Shown piece by piece: positions 32,825 to 42,134 of a DNA stretch of 49,840 nucleotides. The position numbers and the translations under genes are program-made. The stretch's first letter is position 1; every line of letters starts with the position of its first letter. Under the pieces are notes generated by a model. The model searched no databases. It worked only from the letters and a program-made list of their open reading frames with translations, and was not told the DNA's origin. This DNA is from Komagataeibacter xylinus NBRC 15237 (GTDB lineage Bacteria; Pseudomonadota; Alphaproteobacteria; Acetobacterales; Acetobacteraceae), in contig NZ_BCTP01000022.1 in assembly GCF_001571345.1 (NCBI RefSeq), positions 1-49,840 of the forward strand. Direction: 5' to 3'.

Positions 32825-32852
32825 GGCGGCTGGCCGGAGATGGCAGCCGCTC

Positions 32853-35800
32853 TCAGGCTGCCGTCTCTTCCTTTTCCTTGTCCTGACCGTCATCATTCGC
32901 CGCCTCCTCTTCCGTCGAGGTGGCGGCGAGATCGTCTTCCAGCGCTTTCAGTTCGGCGCGCTTTTCATCGAGCATCGCCTGTTCGGCGAAGGGCAGACCC
33001 AGCCGGGACTGGTAGGACGGCAGGCGACGCTCCGCTTCCTCCCGCGTCCTGATGGCGTCGCGCAGCGCATCATCAAGCCGGAGCAGCGCGTGCTCGATGC
33101 GCGAAACCAGCCCGAGACCTTTCGTGTCCTCTTCGATCGTGACGGTGATGCGGCCCGACCGCGCTTCGAGGAACAGCGTCACATCGACGGTGCGCTTGTC
33201 GGAGCGCCGGATCCAGCTCGGTTCGGCCTCGCATACGACAGCGAAGCCCCCGATCTGTCCGAGGGTCCACTTCCCTTCCTCGCCATTCTTCGCTGCCATC
33301 CGCACCTGGGACAGGAGCCACGATCCGGCCTTCTCGCGCTCCGTCACATTGCCTTTCTCACGACACAGCGCGAAGGCCTCGCCTCTGGTGGGCTGGCGGA
33401 CAGCAAGATCCGCCTCGATCAGCGGGATCAGACGGTCGGCGCCGGCAATCTCGCGCTCAGCCCGTTCAATGGCGCGCTTCACCGCAAACTGATCATCGTA
33501 ATGGGCAGCCGCCAGCCGCTCCAGCCGCGCCAGATCGGCTTCCAGCCCGGCCTTCTGCATCAGGCGCGCATCGCCCGAGGCCAGAGCCTTGGCCATGGCG
33601 AACTGGTTGCCCCCCTCCCCGCCAATGTCCTCGATCCGGCGGATGGACCGGTCGCCCGACATGGCGAGGCCGATGAAACGCTGCTTGCGCTCCAGAAGCT
33701 GCCAGTTTGTCGCGTCAACGGACCCCTGCTGGGCATAGGCGTACAGCTCGATTTCCTCGTGCTGATTGCCCTGCCGCTCGATCCGGCCCTCGCGCTGGAT
33801 GATGTCCGAGACCAGCCACGGCACATCGAGATGATGCAGGGCTTTCAGCCGCTGCTGGGCATTGACGCCCGTGCCCATGGTCGCGGTCGAGCCGATCAGG
33901 ATCCGCTTGCGTCCCGCATTGAGGTCGCCGAACAGCTTCTGCTTCGCAGCGCTCTTTTTGTAGTGCTGCATGAACGCGATTTCCGCGCGCGGCACGCCCA
34001 TGCGGATCAGCTCGTCACGGATCCAGGTGTAGGCCGAGAAGCCCCGCGTCTCCATCGCGCTCTCGGTGCCGAGGTCGGAGAAAATCATCTGCACCGCGCC
34101 CGGCAGATCACAGGGCCGGCCGGTCTCCGGATCGGTGTAGCGGTTGTCCGACGTTTCCTGCCAGATCCGGAACACGTTCCCGATCATCAGGTTCAGCTTC
34201 GAGCTGTCATCATTCGCGGCCAGGGGCGCCACGAACCGCAGATCGATCGACGCGTGACGGGCGTCGGTGATGACGGACAGAAGGATGTCGTCGCCCTTCT
34301 GTGGCCGGCCCTCGCGCGCCTCGATGGCGTCGATCCGCGCCGCGAGCGTCTTCTGATACGCCCGGAAGTTGTCGTTCGTCGGGGCGACGATGATCTCGCG
34401 CCGGCCTCCCCGGATCGCCGGCAGTTTCACATACTGGCGCAGGTCATCCTGCTGAACGACATCTGCGAAGTCGCGATACATCGCCATCAGATCGGCGACA
34501 TTCACAAACTCTGTGAAACGTGTGACCGGCTTGTAAAGGCCGCTCGGCTGCAGCTCCAGTTCGGTGCGGGTTTCGCCGAAATTCGCCGCCCAGGCATCGA
34601 ACTCATGCAGGAAGCGCTTCTGCAGGGCTTCGAGATCCATATAGCGGCTGACCGTCCACATCTCGGCCAGTGTGTTCGTGATCGGCGAACCGGACGCCAT
34701 GATCAGAGGCCGTTCCGGATTCTTCGCTGCCAGATAGCGGGTTTTCACGAACAGATCCCACGCCCGCTGTGATCCGTTCGGATCGACGCCTTTCAGGTCG
34801 GACTGGTTGGTGGCGAAGCTCAGCTTGCGGAACTGCTGTGCCTCATCGACAAGAATCTGATCGATGCCGATTTCGCCCAGATGCAGAAGGTCGTCCTTGT
34901 GGCCGGAGAGGCCTTCCAGCTTCGCCTGCATCTTCTCCTTCATGCTCTCGATCCGCTTGCGCGAGAGCCGGTCATCCGCATCGACGCTTTCCAGCACTTC
35001 CTCGAAAGAGGCGATCTGCTCCTCGATCATCCGGCGCTCGAAATCCCCCTCGACCGGAATGAATTTGAACGCATCATGTGTGATGATGATCGCGTCCCAG
35101 TTGCCGGTCGCGGCCCGGGCGAGGAACCGCTGCCGCTTCACCTTCACGAAGTTGGTCTCATCGGCGACAAGGATCCGCGCCGTCGGGTAGAGCATCAGGA
35201 ACTCGCGCGCCATCTGCGCCAGACAGTGACCGGGCACGGCGATCATCGCCTTGCTGATCAGGCCGAGACGCTTCTGCTCCATGACGGCGGCGACCATCGA
35301 GAACGTCTTTCCCGAGCCGACGGCGTGGGCGATATACGTGCCGCCAGCCGCGATGATCCGCCAGATCACCCGTTTCTGATGGCTGCGCAGGCTGATCGTG
35401 GTGCTGGCACCGGGCAGGCGGAGATGGGAGCCGTCGAACTCCCGCGCCACGAGGTTGTTGTAGGTATCGTTATACAGCCGGACCAGCCGCTCCGCCCGGT
35501 CGCCGTCCTGCCAGACCCATGTCTCGAAAGCACGCCTGATCGCCGCGAGTTTTTCCTTTGCGGCTTCCGTTTCCTTCGTGTTCAGCTCGCGGTGCTCATT
35601 GCCGTCACCGTCGCGCCAGACGTCCCAGATCTTCGGTGACGCCTGGGTCAGCGCATCTTCCAGCAGCTCGCCCGCATGGCGGCGTTCCGTCCCCCAGACA
35701 GAGGTGGCCTCGGCCTTGCCCAGGAAGCCCCGCTTCTCCACCGTCCAGCACGCTACGGCGGCGGAATGATGGATGGTGGTTTCCACCCCCAGAACCTCGG

Positions 35801-37955
35801 CGGTAAAGGCGATGATGTCGCTGACCGGCAGCCAGGGGGCTCCGAGGCGCGCCGTGATTTCGGACGGGCGCAGATCGACCGGCTGCACGGCTTCCAGGGC
35901 CGTCACATTGCGGGCGTAGCGGGGGTCGGCCCGGGCCGCATCGCGGGCCTGCTCCAGTTTTGTGCGCACCGCGCCGGAGAGCATCTCATCCGACGTGACC
36001 CAGACATCGCGCCCGTCCGTGCTGCGCTCCGGGTCGAGATACACCGCCTCGCCAAGGGCTGCGACGACATCGCCTTCGGGCTGTCCCAGAAGCTCGGCGA
36101 TGCGCGGCATCTCCACGCCGCCCGTTTCATGCAGACAGACCGCCAGGGCATCGTGCGCGGAATGGATCTCCGGCTCGACCGGGGCGTGGATCACCCGCTC
36201 CGAGAAGATCGGTCCCATCTGGCCCTTCTGTGTCGCTTCGTCATACTCCTCGATCGAGGAGACCAGCCAGACATCCGGGTCGTCGTAGAACGGCGTCAGG
36301 TTCGGCCGCCGCTGGGTCTCGTTCTCCACCCCGGTTTCCGGATCGACGCGGACAGTCACGTTCGTCAGGTTGATCGGACCGTACTGCCGTACAAAGCTGA
36401 GATAAGCCCGCTTCAGCTCACCCTGCAGGCGGCCATAAGGCAGGTTTTCCATCTGTGCCCGCAGGACCGCCCGGGCGGCATCGCGGATCGGCACGAGAGC
36501 GGAGATGATGCGGGCGTGCTTCTGGAAAATGCCCTCCTTCTGCTCGCCTTTCCTGATCGGGACCATCACCGCCTGTCCGTCCGCAATCTGCTGCAGGACG
36601 CCCCTGGTGACGAAATACGAGCCTTCCTTCAGGAGGGCGCCGTCCGCTGCGGTGCCGACCAGAACGTCGGATCCTGCCGGCCTGACGATGCGCTGCTCCG
36701 CCGGGGCCGGGAACCGCACATCCTGCCCGATCCGGGCCAGAGCCTCGGGCAGCACGGCATCGGGGGCGAGCCCGTCCGCCGCCTCGCAGGTGTAATCCGG
36801 GCCGAACTGTGTCGTGGTCCAGCCATGACGGCCCGCCACCTGTTCCGGACGGTCGAGGAAATAGCGGCTGATCACCAGCGGTCCGTTGCCCTGGTTGCTC
36901 CCGGGCACCTCGCCGGTTTCCAGCCAGTTCTCATCTCCGGGCAGATCGCCGATCCCGCGTTTGCGGAACACGAGCACATCAATGACCACATCGGTGCCGG
37001 CGTCGTTCCGCATCGTGCCGGCAGGCAGGCGCACCGCCCCCACGAGGTCAGCCATCTCCGCGATTGTGCGGCGGGCGGTGCTGTCGGTCTTGTCCAGCGT
37101 GTAGCGCGAGGTCACGAACATCGCGACGCCGCCCGGACGCAGCGCCTCGACGGAGCGGGCAATGAAATAGTCATGCAGGCTCAGTCCGAGGCGGGTCAGG
37201 CCTTCCGGTCCGCGCACGGTGCGATTGGAAAACGGCGGATTGCCAATGGCGAGATCGTATCCGGCCGCCAGCTTCGCCGTGGTGAAATCCTCGCTGCGGA
37301 TCCACTGGTTCGGATAGAGTTTGCGCGCGATCCGCGCCGTGATCGGATCATTCTCGATTCCGGTGAAGGCGATCCGGCCTTCAAGGTTTTCCGGGCGGGC
37401 GGCAATGAAGAGGCCGCTTCCACAGCCCGGTTCCAGCACGGAACCGCCTCTGAAGCCCATGCGCAGCGCCGTATCCCACAGGGCACGCACGATCGTTTCG
37501 GGCGTGAAATGCGCATACTGCGTGGCGCGTTTGAGCCCTGCCCGCTCCGCGTCCGTAGTCGTGGCCAGCAGGCTCGCCCCGATCTCCTCCCATCCGGTCT
37601 TGAAGCCGTCCTGGCCGGGCGGGAACAGATTGTTCGCCAGGTCCCCTGCCCCGAAGCCGATAAACCGTGACAGCACGACCTGTTCAGCGGCCGTGGCGTT
37701 GCGGTCTTCCTTTTCGAGTTCTCTGAGCAGGGCGATGGCCAGCACGTTGTCGCGGGCGCGCTGCCGCCAACCGTCTGCGAGGCCGCGTGTGCCGCAGAGA
37801 CGGAAGTCGGTCTGAGGAATGGCGAGCGAGGCAACGGGTACGGACGAGGCGGGGACGGGAGATGTTCCCTCTTCTCCTTCGAGTTCGCCCCAGAAAAGAT
37901 CGCTCTGCGGATCGCCGAGTGCGGTTGTGCCAAAAAGGCTGAGCTGGAGTGACAT
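32853..37955 (-). CDS. N6-adenine methylase / SF2 helicase fusion (DarB-like)
   Basis: 1700 residues. The N-terminal methyltransferase has the SAM-binding EPGCGSG (175-181), TGIENDP (198-204) and the catalytic NPPF (239-242). The central and C-terminal SF2/SNF2-type motor has AVGSGKT near 877, DEAQ near 1037, ASGSPITNT, and QREGRIERQG near 1391, with a coiled-coil tail. The plan recalls phage P1 DarB and plasmid methylase-helicases that shield DNA from type I restriction; that role is inferred. An N-terminal 660-residue relative lies at 39537-41519. Confidence 0.9.
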   Translation of the reverse strand: MSLQLSLFGTTALGDPQSDLFWGELEGEEGTSPVPASSVPVASLAIPQTDFRLCGTRGLADGWRQRARDNVLAIALLRELEKEDRNATAAEQVVLSRFIGFGAGDLANNLFPPGQDGFKTGWEEIGASLLATTTDAERAGLKRATQYAHFTPETIVRALWDTALRMGFRGGSVLEPGCGSGLFIAARPENLEGRIAFTGIENDPITARIARKLYPNQWIRSEDFTTAKLAAGYDLAIGNPPFSNRTVRGPEGLTRLGLSLHDYFIARSVEALRPGGVAMFVTSRYTLDKTDSTARRTIAEMADLVGAVRLPAGTMRNDAGTDVVIDVLVFRKRGIGDLPGDENWLETGEVPGSNQGNGPLVISRYFLDRPEQVAGRHGWTTTQFGPDYTCEAADGLAPDAVLPEALARIGQDVRFPAPAEQRIVRPAGSDVLVGTAADGALLKEGSYFVTRGVLQQIADGQAVMVPIRKGEQKEGIFQKHARIISALVPIRDAARAVLRAQMENLPYGRLQGELKRAYLSFVRQYGPINLTNVTVRVDPETGVENETQRRPNLTPFYDDPDVWLVSSIEEYDEATQKGQMGPIFSERVIHAPVEPEIHSAHDALAVCLHETGGVEMPRIAELLGQPEGDVVAALGEAVYLDPERSTDGRDVWVTSDEMLSGAVRTKLEQARDAARADPRYARNVTALEAVQPVDLRPSEITARLGAPWLPVSDIIAFTAEVLGVETTIHHSAAVACWTVEKRGFLGKAEATSVWGTERRHAGELLEDALTQASPKIWDVWRDGDGNEHRELNTKETEAAKEKLAAIRRAFETWVWQDGDRAERLVRLYNDTYNNLVAREFDGSHLRLPGASTTISLRSHQKRVIWRIIAAGGTYIAHAVGSGKTFSMVAAVMEQKRLGLISKAMIAVPGHCLAQMAREFLMLYPTARILVADETNFVKVKRQRFLARAATGNWDAIIITHDAFKFIPVEGDFERRMIEEQIASFEEVLESVDADDRLSRKRIESMKEKMQAKLEGLSGHKDDLLHLGEIGIDQILVDEAQQFRKLSFATNQSDLKGVDPNGSQRAWDLFVKTRYLAAKNPERPLIMASGSPITNTLAEMWTVSRYMDLEALQKRFLHEFDAWAANFGETRTELELQPSGLYKPVTRFTEFVNVADLMAMYRDFADVVQQDDLRQYVKLPAIRGGRREIIVAPTNDNFRAYQKTLAARIDAIEAREGRPQKGDDILLSVITDARHASIDLRFVAPLAANDDSSKLNLMIGNVFRIWQETSDNRYTDPETGRPCDLPGAVQMIFSDLGTESAMETRGFSAYTWIRDELIRMGVPRAEIAFMQHYKKSAAKQKLFGDLNAGRKRILIGSTATMGTGVNAQQRLKALHHLDVPWLVSDIIQREGRIERQGNQHEEIELYAYAQQGSVDATNWQLLERKQRFIGLAMSGDRSIRRIEDIGGEGGNQFAMAKALASGDARLMQKAGLEADLARLERLAAAHYDDQFAVKRAIERAEREIAGADRLIPLIEADLAVRQPTRGEAFALCREKGNVTEREKAGSWLLSQVRMAAKNGEEGKWTLGQIGGFAVVCEAEPSWIRRSDKRTVDVTLFLEARSGRITVTIEEDTKGLGLVSRIEHALLRLDDALRDAIRTREEAERRLPSYQSRLGLPFAEQAMLDEKRAELKALEDDLAATSTEEEAANDDGQDKEKEETAA

Positions 37956-38093
37956 GACCGGGCTCCGTACAAACGCCGGCGCCCGGCCCTGCTCGCGCAG
38001 GCCGGGGGATTGCCGGGTTCAGGTTTTCAGGGTGTCAGGAAAGGCTTTTTCTCTTTCCTTCAGCCTTCATCGCGACCGGGTCGGCCGGGGGGA

Positions 38094-38177
38094 CGCAAGG
38101 GCGCCGCGCAGCGGCGGCACCGCATCCCGCGCACAGACGGCGAAGCCGGCGAGCACGGGGAGGAGCCACCCCTTGCG
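38094..38177 (-). promoter_or_regulatory. Structured leader element, copy 3 (methylase-helicase gene)
   Basis: Outer stem CGCAAGGG (38094-38101) with CCCTTGCG (38170-38177); hairpin CGCCGC-GCA-GCGGCG directly inside; the second arm differs in sequence from copies 1 and 2 (CCCG with CGGG, inner GGC-GAA-GCC) but keeps a hairpin. It is 138 bases upstream of the methylase ATG. A further hairpin with a TCGC loop follows near 37982-38010. Confidence 0.7.
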
Positions 38178-38258
38178 GCGCGCCGGCCGATCTGGTGCGA
38201 CTGTTCTCTTCATTTCTTTTCGATTATGGCTCTCTTTTTTCCGATCGCCGGCTGTGTC

Positions 38259-39227
38259 CTATGTCGGGCCGTCCCCTTCACCGAACGCACCGGCAGGCAG
38301 TGACCAACGGGACAGGCGAACGGATCCCGTCCACCGATCTGAGATTGCACGCGCCACAAGATCGGGGCGGTTCAAGGCCGCCCTGAACGGGCGCCCTCTG
38401 TCAGCCAGTCCATGCAGATCGATGTCGCGACGGATCGTACATCCAAATCTCCGCTCGTATTTCGCGAGCTGTTCAAAATTGTCGGGACAAATATGGCGAA
38501 GTGTCGCGGCCTGGTCCGCGCTCTGGAAAATGCAGGAGCGACACGACAGCCGGTGGAATCCGATCTGGTATGGCAGAGCGGGCAGCACGGAATAGCGTTC
38601 CAACGCGCTCCAAACGTCACGCTCAGTCCAGCTGTGAACCGGGCGCCAGTGATCGACATGCCGAGGCCGTCGAACACTGCGGCGGGTATCGGTTCTATGA
38701 GGCTCAAAGGCCGCGTAGCGTGCGCGATTGGGGCTTTCTTCCGCTCTCTCTCCTGTCACGAACAGGCTTTTCCCGTCGAAAAAGCGCTCCTGATTGCGCA
38801 GAGCGGCATCGGCAACGGCAATCTTCAATGCTCCGCTGCACCAGCGCACTGTCAGGTCGGCAGAAACCTGTGGGAACCGCAGGCGCGTATTGGGTTTCCC
38901 CCGCCCTCCCCGCGTTTTGACCCCTTCGGGACTCTCAAACGAGATCGGCGCGGTGGGAGTGTTCTCGCGCAACATCTCGCGAAGAAACCCACCCTGCCGC
39001 CAAGAGAACCAGACCGGCACACTGAAACTCGCCGCCAGGGCGCGGACGTAACCATGCGTAGAGGGCCAATCCATCAGAGGTTCGCCACCATCAACATCGT
39101 GATGCCAGAGTTCGATCCGATCCGGATTGGCACCTGCATCAAGAAGCGCACACAAGGAGGCCACGCTATCCTTTCCGCCGCTGAACGCCACAACAATCCG
39201 TGCGTATCGGTCTAGATCCGGCATCAT
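38259..39227 (-). CDS. PAPS reductase-like PP-loop protein
   Basis: 322 residues. The ATP-pyrophosphatase loop FSGGKDS (15-21) is followed by LWHHDVDGGEPLMDWP and VRWCSGALKIAVAD, as in the phosphoadenosine phosphosulfate reductase family. A C-terminal pair LSCRSCIFQS may bind a metal cluster or zinc. Plasmid members are not linked to sulfate assimilation and may modify nucleic acids, in the manner of DndC; this is inference. The ATG at 39227 is chosen with GAGG 8 bases upstream; the longer frame overlaps a gene remnant. Confidence 0.82.
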   Translation of the reverse strand: MMPDLDRYARIVVAFSGGKDSVASLCALLDAGANPDRIELWHHDVDGGEPLMDWPSTHGYVRALAASFSVPVWFSWRQGGFLREMLRENTPTAPISFESPEGVKTRGGRGKPNTRLRFPQVSADLTVRWCSGALKIAVADAALRNQERFFDGKSLFVTGERAEESPNRARYAAFEPHRTDTRRSVRRPRHVDHWRPVHSWTERDVWSALERYSVLPALPYQIGFHRLSCRSCIFQSADQAATLRHICPDNFEQLAKYERRFGCTIRRDIDLHGLADRGRPFRAALNRPDLVARAISDRWTGSVRLSRWSLPAGAFGEGDGPT

Positions 39228-39540
39228 GACAGGAACCTCGCGGCCGGCGCTCCAGTCATGATTCGCCGGCTGCTGAGGGCTCCCGGCACAGGGGTCATCG
39301 AGAGGCGCAGCGGCTTCTGGTGGCGTCCGTCCCACGTCAATCGCTCGCAGGGTTCTAGAATTCCTGCCTCTACCGCATCCTTGTCCCGGGCAGCGCATAC
39401 TGTCTCATTGCCGCCCGCATTCCTCTGGCAAGGCTCTCCTTCGGCCGCACCGAAGCCGCGACACGGCAGTGAGATCGCGGGATCCCCGTGTTGCCACTCG
39501 ATACCGCAATTACGACATTGAGCCGGTGAGGCAGTGTCAG
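39224..39540 (-). pseudogene. Remnant of a cysteine-rich protein gene cut at its 5' end
   Basis: From 39540 down to a TGA at 39226-39224 a frame without a start codon encodes about 100 residues, with CRNCGIEW and further cysteines (LPCRGFG, EPCQRN) like a zinc ribbon. Its stop overlaps the ATG of the PAPS-reductase-like gene, as in an operon. The frame is lost where it meets the truncated methylase, so the upstream part of the gene was probably deleted in one recombination. Confidence 0.5.
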
Positions 39541-41519
39541 CCTGAGAGCATCTCGTCGGCCGTCACCCAGACGTCCCTGCCCTGCCCGCTTTTCTCAGCG
39601 TCGAGATAGACGCAATCGCCCAGCTCGGTCAGCGCATCCGCCTCGCTGTGGCCCAGAAGCTCCGCGATCAGCGCAAGGTCCACGCGGCCGGTCTCGTGCA
39701 ACAACACAGCCAGTGCGTCGTGCGCGCCGTGGATCTCCGGCTCGCTCGGCGCGTGAATGACGCGCTCGGAGAAAATCGGCCCCATGCGCCCGGTGTCGGT
39801 GGCCTCGTCGTAGTCCTCGATCGACGCGACCAGCCACACATCCGGATCGTCCACGAAAGGCTGGATGTTGGGGCGGCGCTGGGTCTCACGCTTCGCGCCA
39901 GTCTCGGGATCCTCGCGCACACTGGTCCGCGTATGATTGATTGGACCGAACTCACGCACGAAGGACAGATAGGCGGTCTTGAGCCGACGCTGCAGCTCGC
40001 CATAGGGCTGATTGGCCATCTGCGCGCGCAGGACGGCGCGGGCGTTATCGCGCACCGGCACCAGCGCTGAGATGATGCGACCGTGCTTGGCGAAGATCCC
40101 CTCGGTGGAACCAGCCTTGCGGATCGCGACCTTCTGGGCCTGCCCGTCGATGATCTGGTGCAGCGTGCCCTTCTCGACGAAGTAGCTGCCTTCCTTGAGG
40201 TCGGCGCTGGTTGCCGCAGTGCCGATCCGCACGCCATCGCCTGCCGGCCGGATGATCCGGCTCTCGCGTGGCGGCAGGAAATGCACGCTGGGCGCGATCC
40301 GGCTAAGGGCGTCCGGAAGCAGGACGTCGAGGCCGGTATCCTTGCGGGGCGCGCAGGTGTAGCCGGGACCGAACTGCGTGGTGGTCCAGGCGTGCGTGCC
40401 GAGCGCCTGCACCGGGTTTGCGAGAAGGTAGCGATTGACGATCAGCGGGCCATTGCCCTCATCGCTGCCGGCGACCTCGCCCGTCTCAAGCCAGGTCTCG
40501 TCGCCGGGCACCTCGCCGATCTCGCGCTTGCGGAAGGCCAGCACGTCCACCACGACGTCGGTGCCGGCGTCATCGCGCATAGCCCCCTCGGGCAGTCTGA
40601 CGGCACCCAGAAGATCGGCGCTCTCGGCGATGGTCCGGCGTGCCGTGGGATCGGTCTTGTCCAGCGTGTAGCGGGATGTCACAAACAGCGCGATCCCGCC
40701 CGGGCGCAACGCCTCGATGGAGCGCGCGATAAAGAAGTCGTGCAAGCTCAGTCCCAGCTTCTCCAGACCTTCGCGGCCATGCACCGACCGGTTGGAAAAA
40801 GGCGGGTTGCCGATGGCGAGCTCGTAGCCCTGGATCAGCTGGGCGCGAGTAAAGTCCTCACTACGTATCCACTGGTTCGGATAGAGTTTGCGGGCGATCC
40901 GCGCCGAGATCGGGTCGTTCTCGATCCCGGTGAAGGCGATCTTTCCCTCGAGCTTTGCCGGGCGTGCTGCGATAAACAGGCCGGTGCCGCAACCGGGCTC
41001 GAGCACGGAACCGCCCCGAAAGCCCATGCGCTGGGCCATGTCCCACAGCGAATGTACGATCAGCTCTGGCGTATAGTGGGCATACTGCGTGGCGCGCTGC
41101 AGCCCGGCGCGGTCGCTCTCGCTGGTCAGCCGGGTCAGTTCCGAGGCCACGTCCTCCCAGCCTTTGCGCACCTCTTTTCCGGGTGCCGGAAACAGACCGT
41201 TGGCCAACTCACCTGCACCGAAGCCGGTAAAGCGGGCCAGCACGTCCTGCTCGGCCGGTGTCGCGTTGCGGTCCTCGCGCTCAAGCGCAGCGACAAGCGC
41301 GATCGCCGCAACATTGGCCTCGGCGCGGGCCTTCCAGCCGTGCGCCAGACCACGCACGCCGTCGAGGCGGAAATCGCGCGCGGGGATACGCAGGGGTTCG
41401 GCTGGCGCCGGGGCCACCTCGGGGATGGGCTGATCGTCGTCGAGTGACCACAGGGCGGCGAGGTCGCCAGAGAGGGCGGTGGTGTCGAACAGGCTGAACT
41501 GCTGGGAAGACGCGGACAT
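39537..41519 (-). pseudogene. Truncated second methylase-helicase (methyltransferase part only)
   Basis: 660 residues clearly related to the first part of the 1700-residue protein: RDFRLDGVRGLAHGW, EPGCGTGLFIAARP, TGIENDP and NPPFSNR are all present. It ends at VTADEMLSG directly followed by TGA, where the full protein continues MLSGAVRTKLEQ and on to the helicase. The break at 39540 coincides with the start of the cysteine-rich remnant. The methyltransferase motifs are intact, so a stand-alone methylase might still be made, but loss of the motor by deletion is the simplest reading. Confidence 0.85.
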
Positions 41520-41688
41520 GACGCACTCCGTCCAAACGGCAGCGCCCGACGCCTCTCGCGAGGGTCGGGGTGCCAGATTTCGGGGATGACCGGGATTGGC
41601 CGTCAGGAGCGGAAAAGGGGCTGACCTTTCGGTCTCACCTCATTTCTTCTCCCTGATGCCTTCGCGGCAACCGGGCCGGAGTGGGGGG

Positions 41689-41771
41689 CGCAGGTGCGGC
41701 GCGCAGCGCCCGGATCGCAGCCACGTGCAGGCCGCGCAGCGGACAAGCCTGGCGAGAACCCACCACTTGCG
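41689..41771 (-). promoter_or_regulatory. Structured leader element, copy 4 (truncated methylase)
   Basis: Outer stem CGCAGGTG (41689-41696) with CACTTGCG (41764-41771, one G-U); hairpin GGCGC-GCA-GCGCC (41698-41710), which keeps the GCA loop but changes the stem bases on both sides; further arm CAGGC/GCCTG (41728-41751). It is about 170 bases upstream of the ATG at 41519. The paired base changes relative to copies 1-3 are the evidence for a conserved fold. Confidence 0.7.
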
Positions 41772-41794
41772 CCGCACGCGCCGGGCTGGTGCCA

Positions 41795-41850
41795 CCTTCT
41801 GTCCTTCTGTCCTTCTGTCCTTCTGTCCTTCTGTCCTTCTGTCCTTCTGT
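41795..41850. repeat. Tandem 8-bp repeat, seven CCTTCTGT units
   Basis: CCTTCTGT is repeated exactly seven times, then begins an eighth time (CCTTTGG). It lies in non-coding DNA between structured element 4 and the first iteron. Such tracts change length by slippage; here it may alter the spacing between the origin and the leader of the truncated methylase. Confidence 0.9.
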
Positions 41851-41862
41851 CCTTTGGGGGGC

Positions 41863-42080
41863 GCGACCAGAGTCCACAATACTTCGAACCGATTGCCCGC
41901 GACCAAAGTCCACAGCTCAGTTTGCCGTCTGGCGGAACAAAAAAAGCGCATTATTAGGTAGTTAATGAGTGGAGCAGAAACCTGTTTGGTGCCAGACCGC
42001 GACCAGAGTCCCTGTCACCAGCGATCACGGAAACAGCGCGACTATCGGCGGTTCATGGTCTTACCGCGAGTTGAGTCCAC
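41863..42080 (+). repeat. Iteron cluster downstream of repA (four copies)
   Basis: The motif GCGACCARAGTCCAC appears at 41863-41877, 41899-41913, 41999-42011 (first 13 bases) and, diverged as GCGAGTTGAGTCCAC, at 42066-42080. All four have the same orientation. With the copies upstream of repA they mark the origin region. The rest of the gap from 41520 to 42134 has no gene. Confidence 0.82.
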
Positions 42081-42134
42081 ACTTCGTTCGGCTACGCGGA
42101 AATCTGAATAGGAACAGTGGCCCGCAGGCAGGGT

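Noticed and set aside
32781-37670. Two long plus-strand frames (663 and 664 codons)
   Set aside because: Both are antisense to the methylase-helicase, whose motifs are unambiguous, and their products are arginine/histidine-rich without domains.
40083-41447. Plus-strand frame of 454 codons
   Set aside because: It is antisense to the truncated methylase and has no domain.
41795-41850. Possible CRISPR array
   Set aside because: It is an uninterrupted 8-bp tandem repeat without spacers; no cas genes are present.
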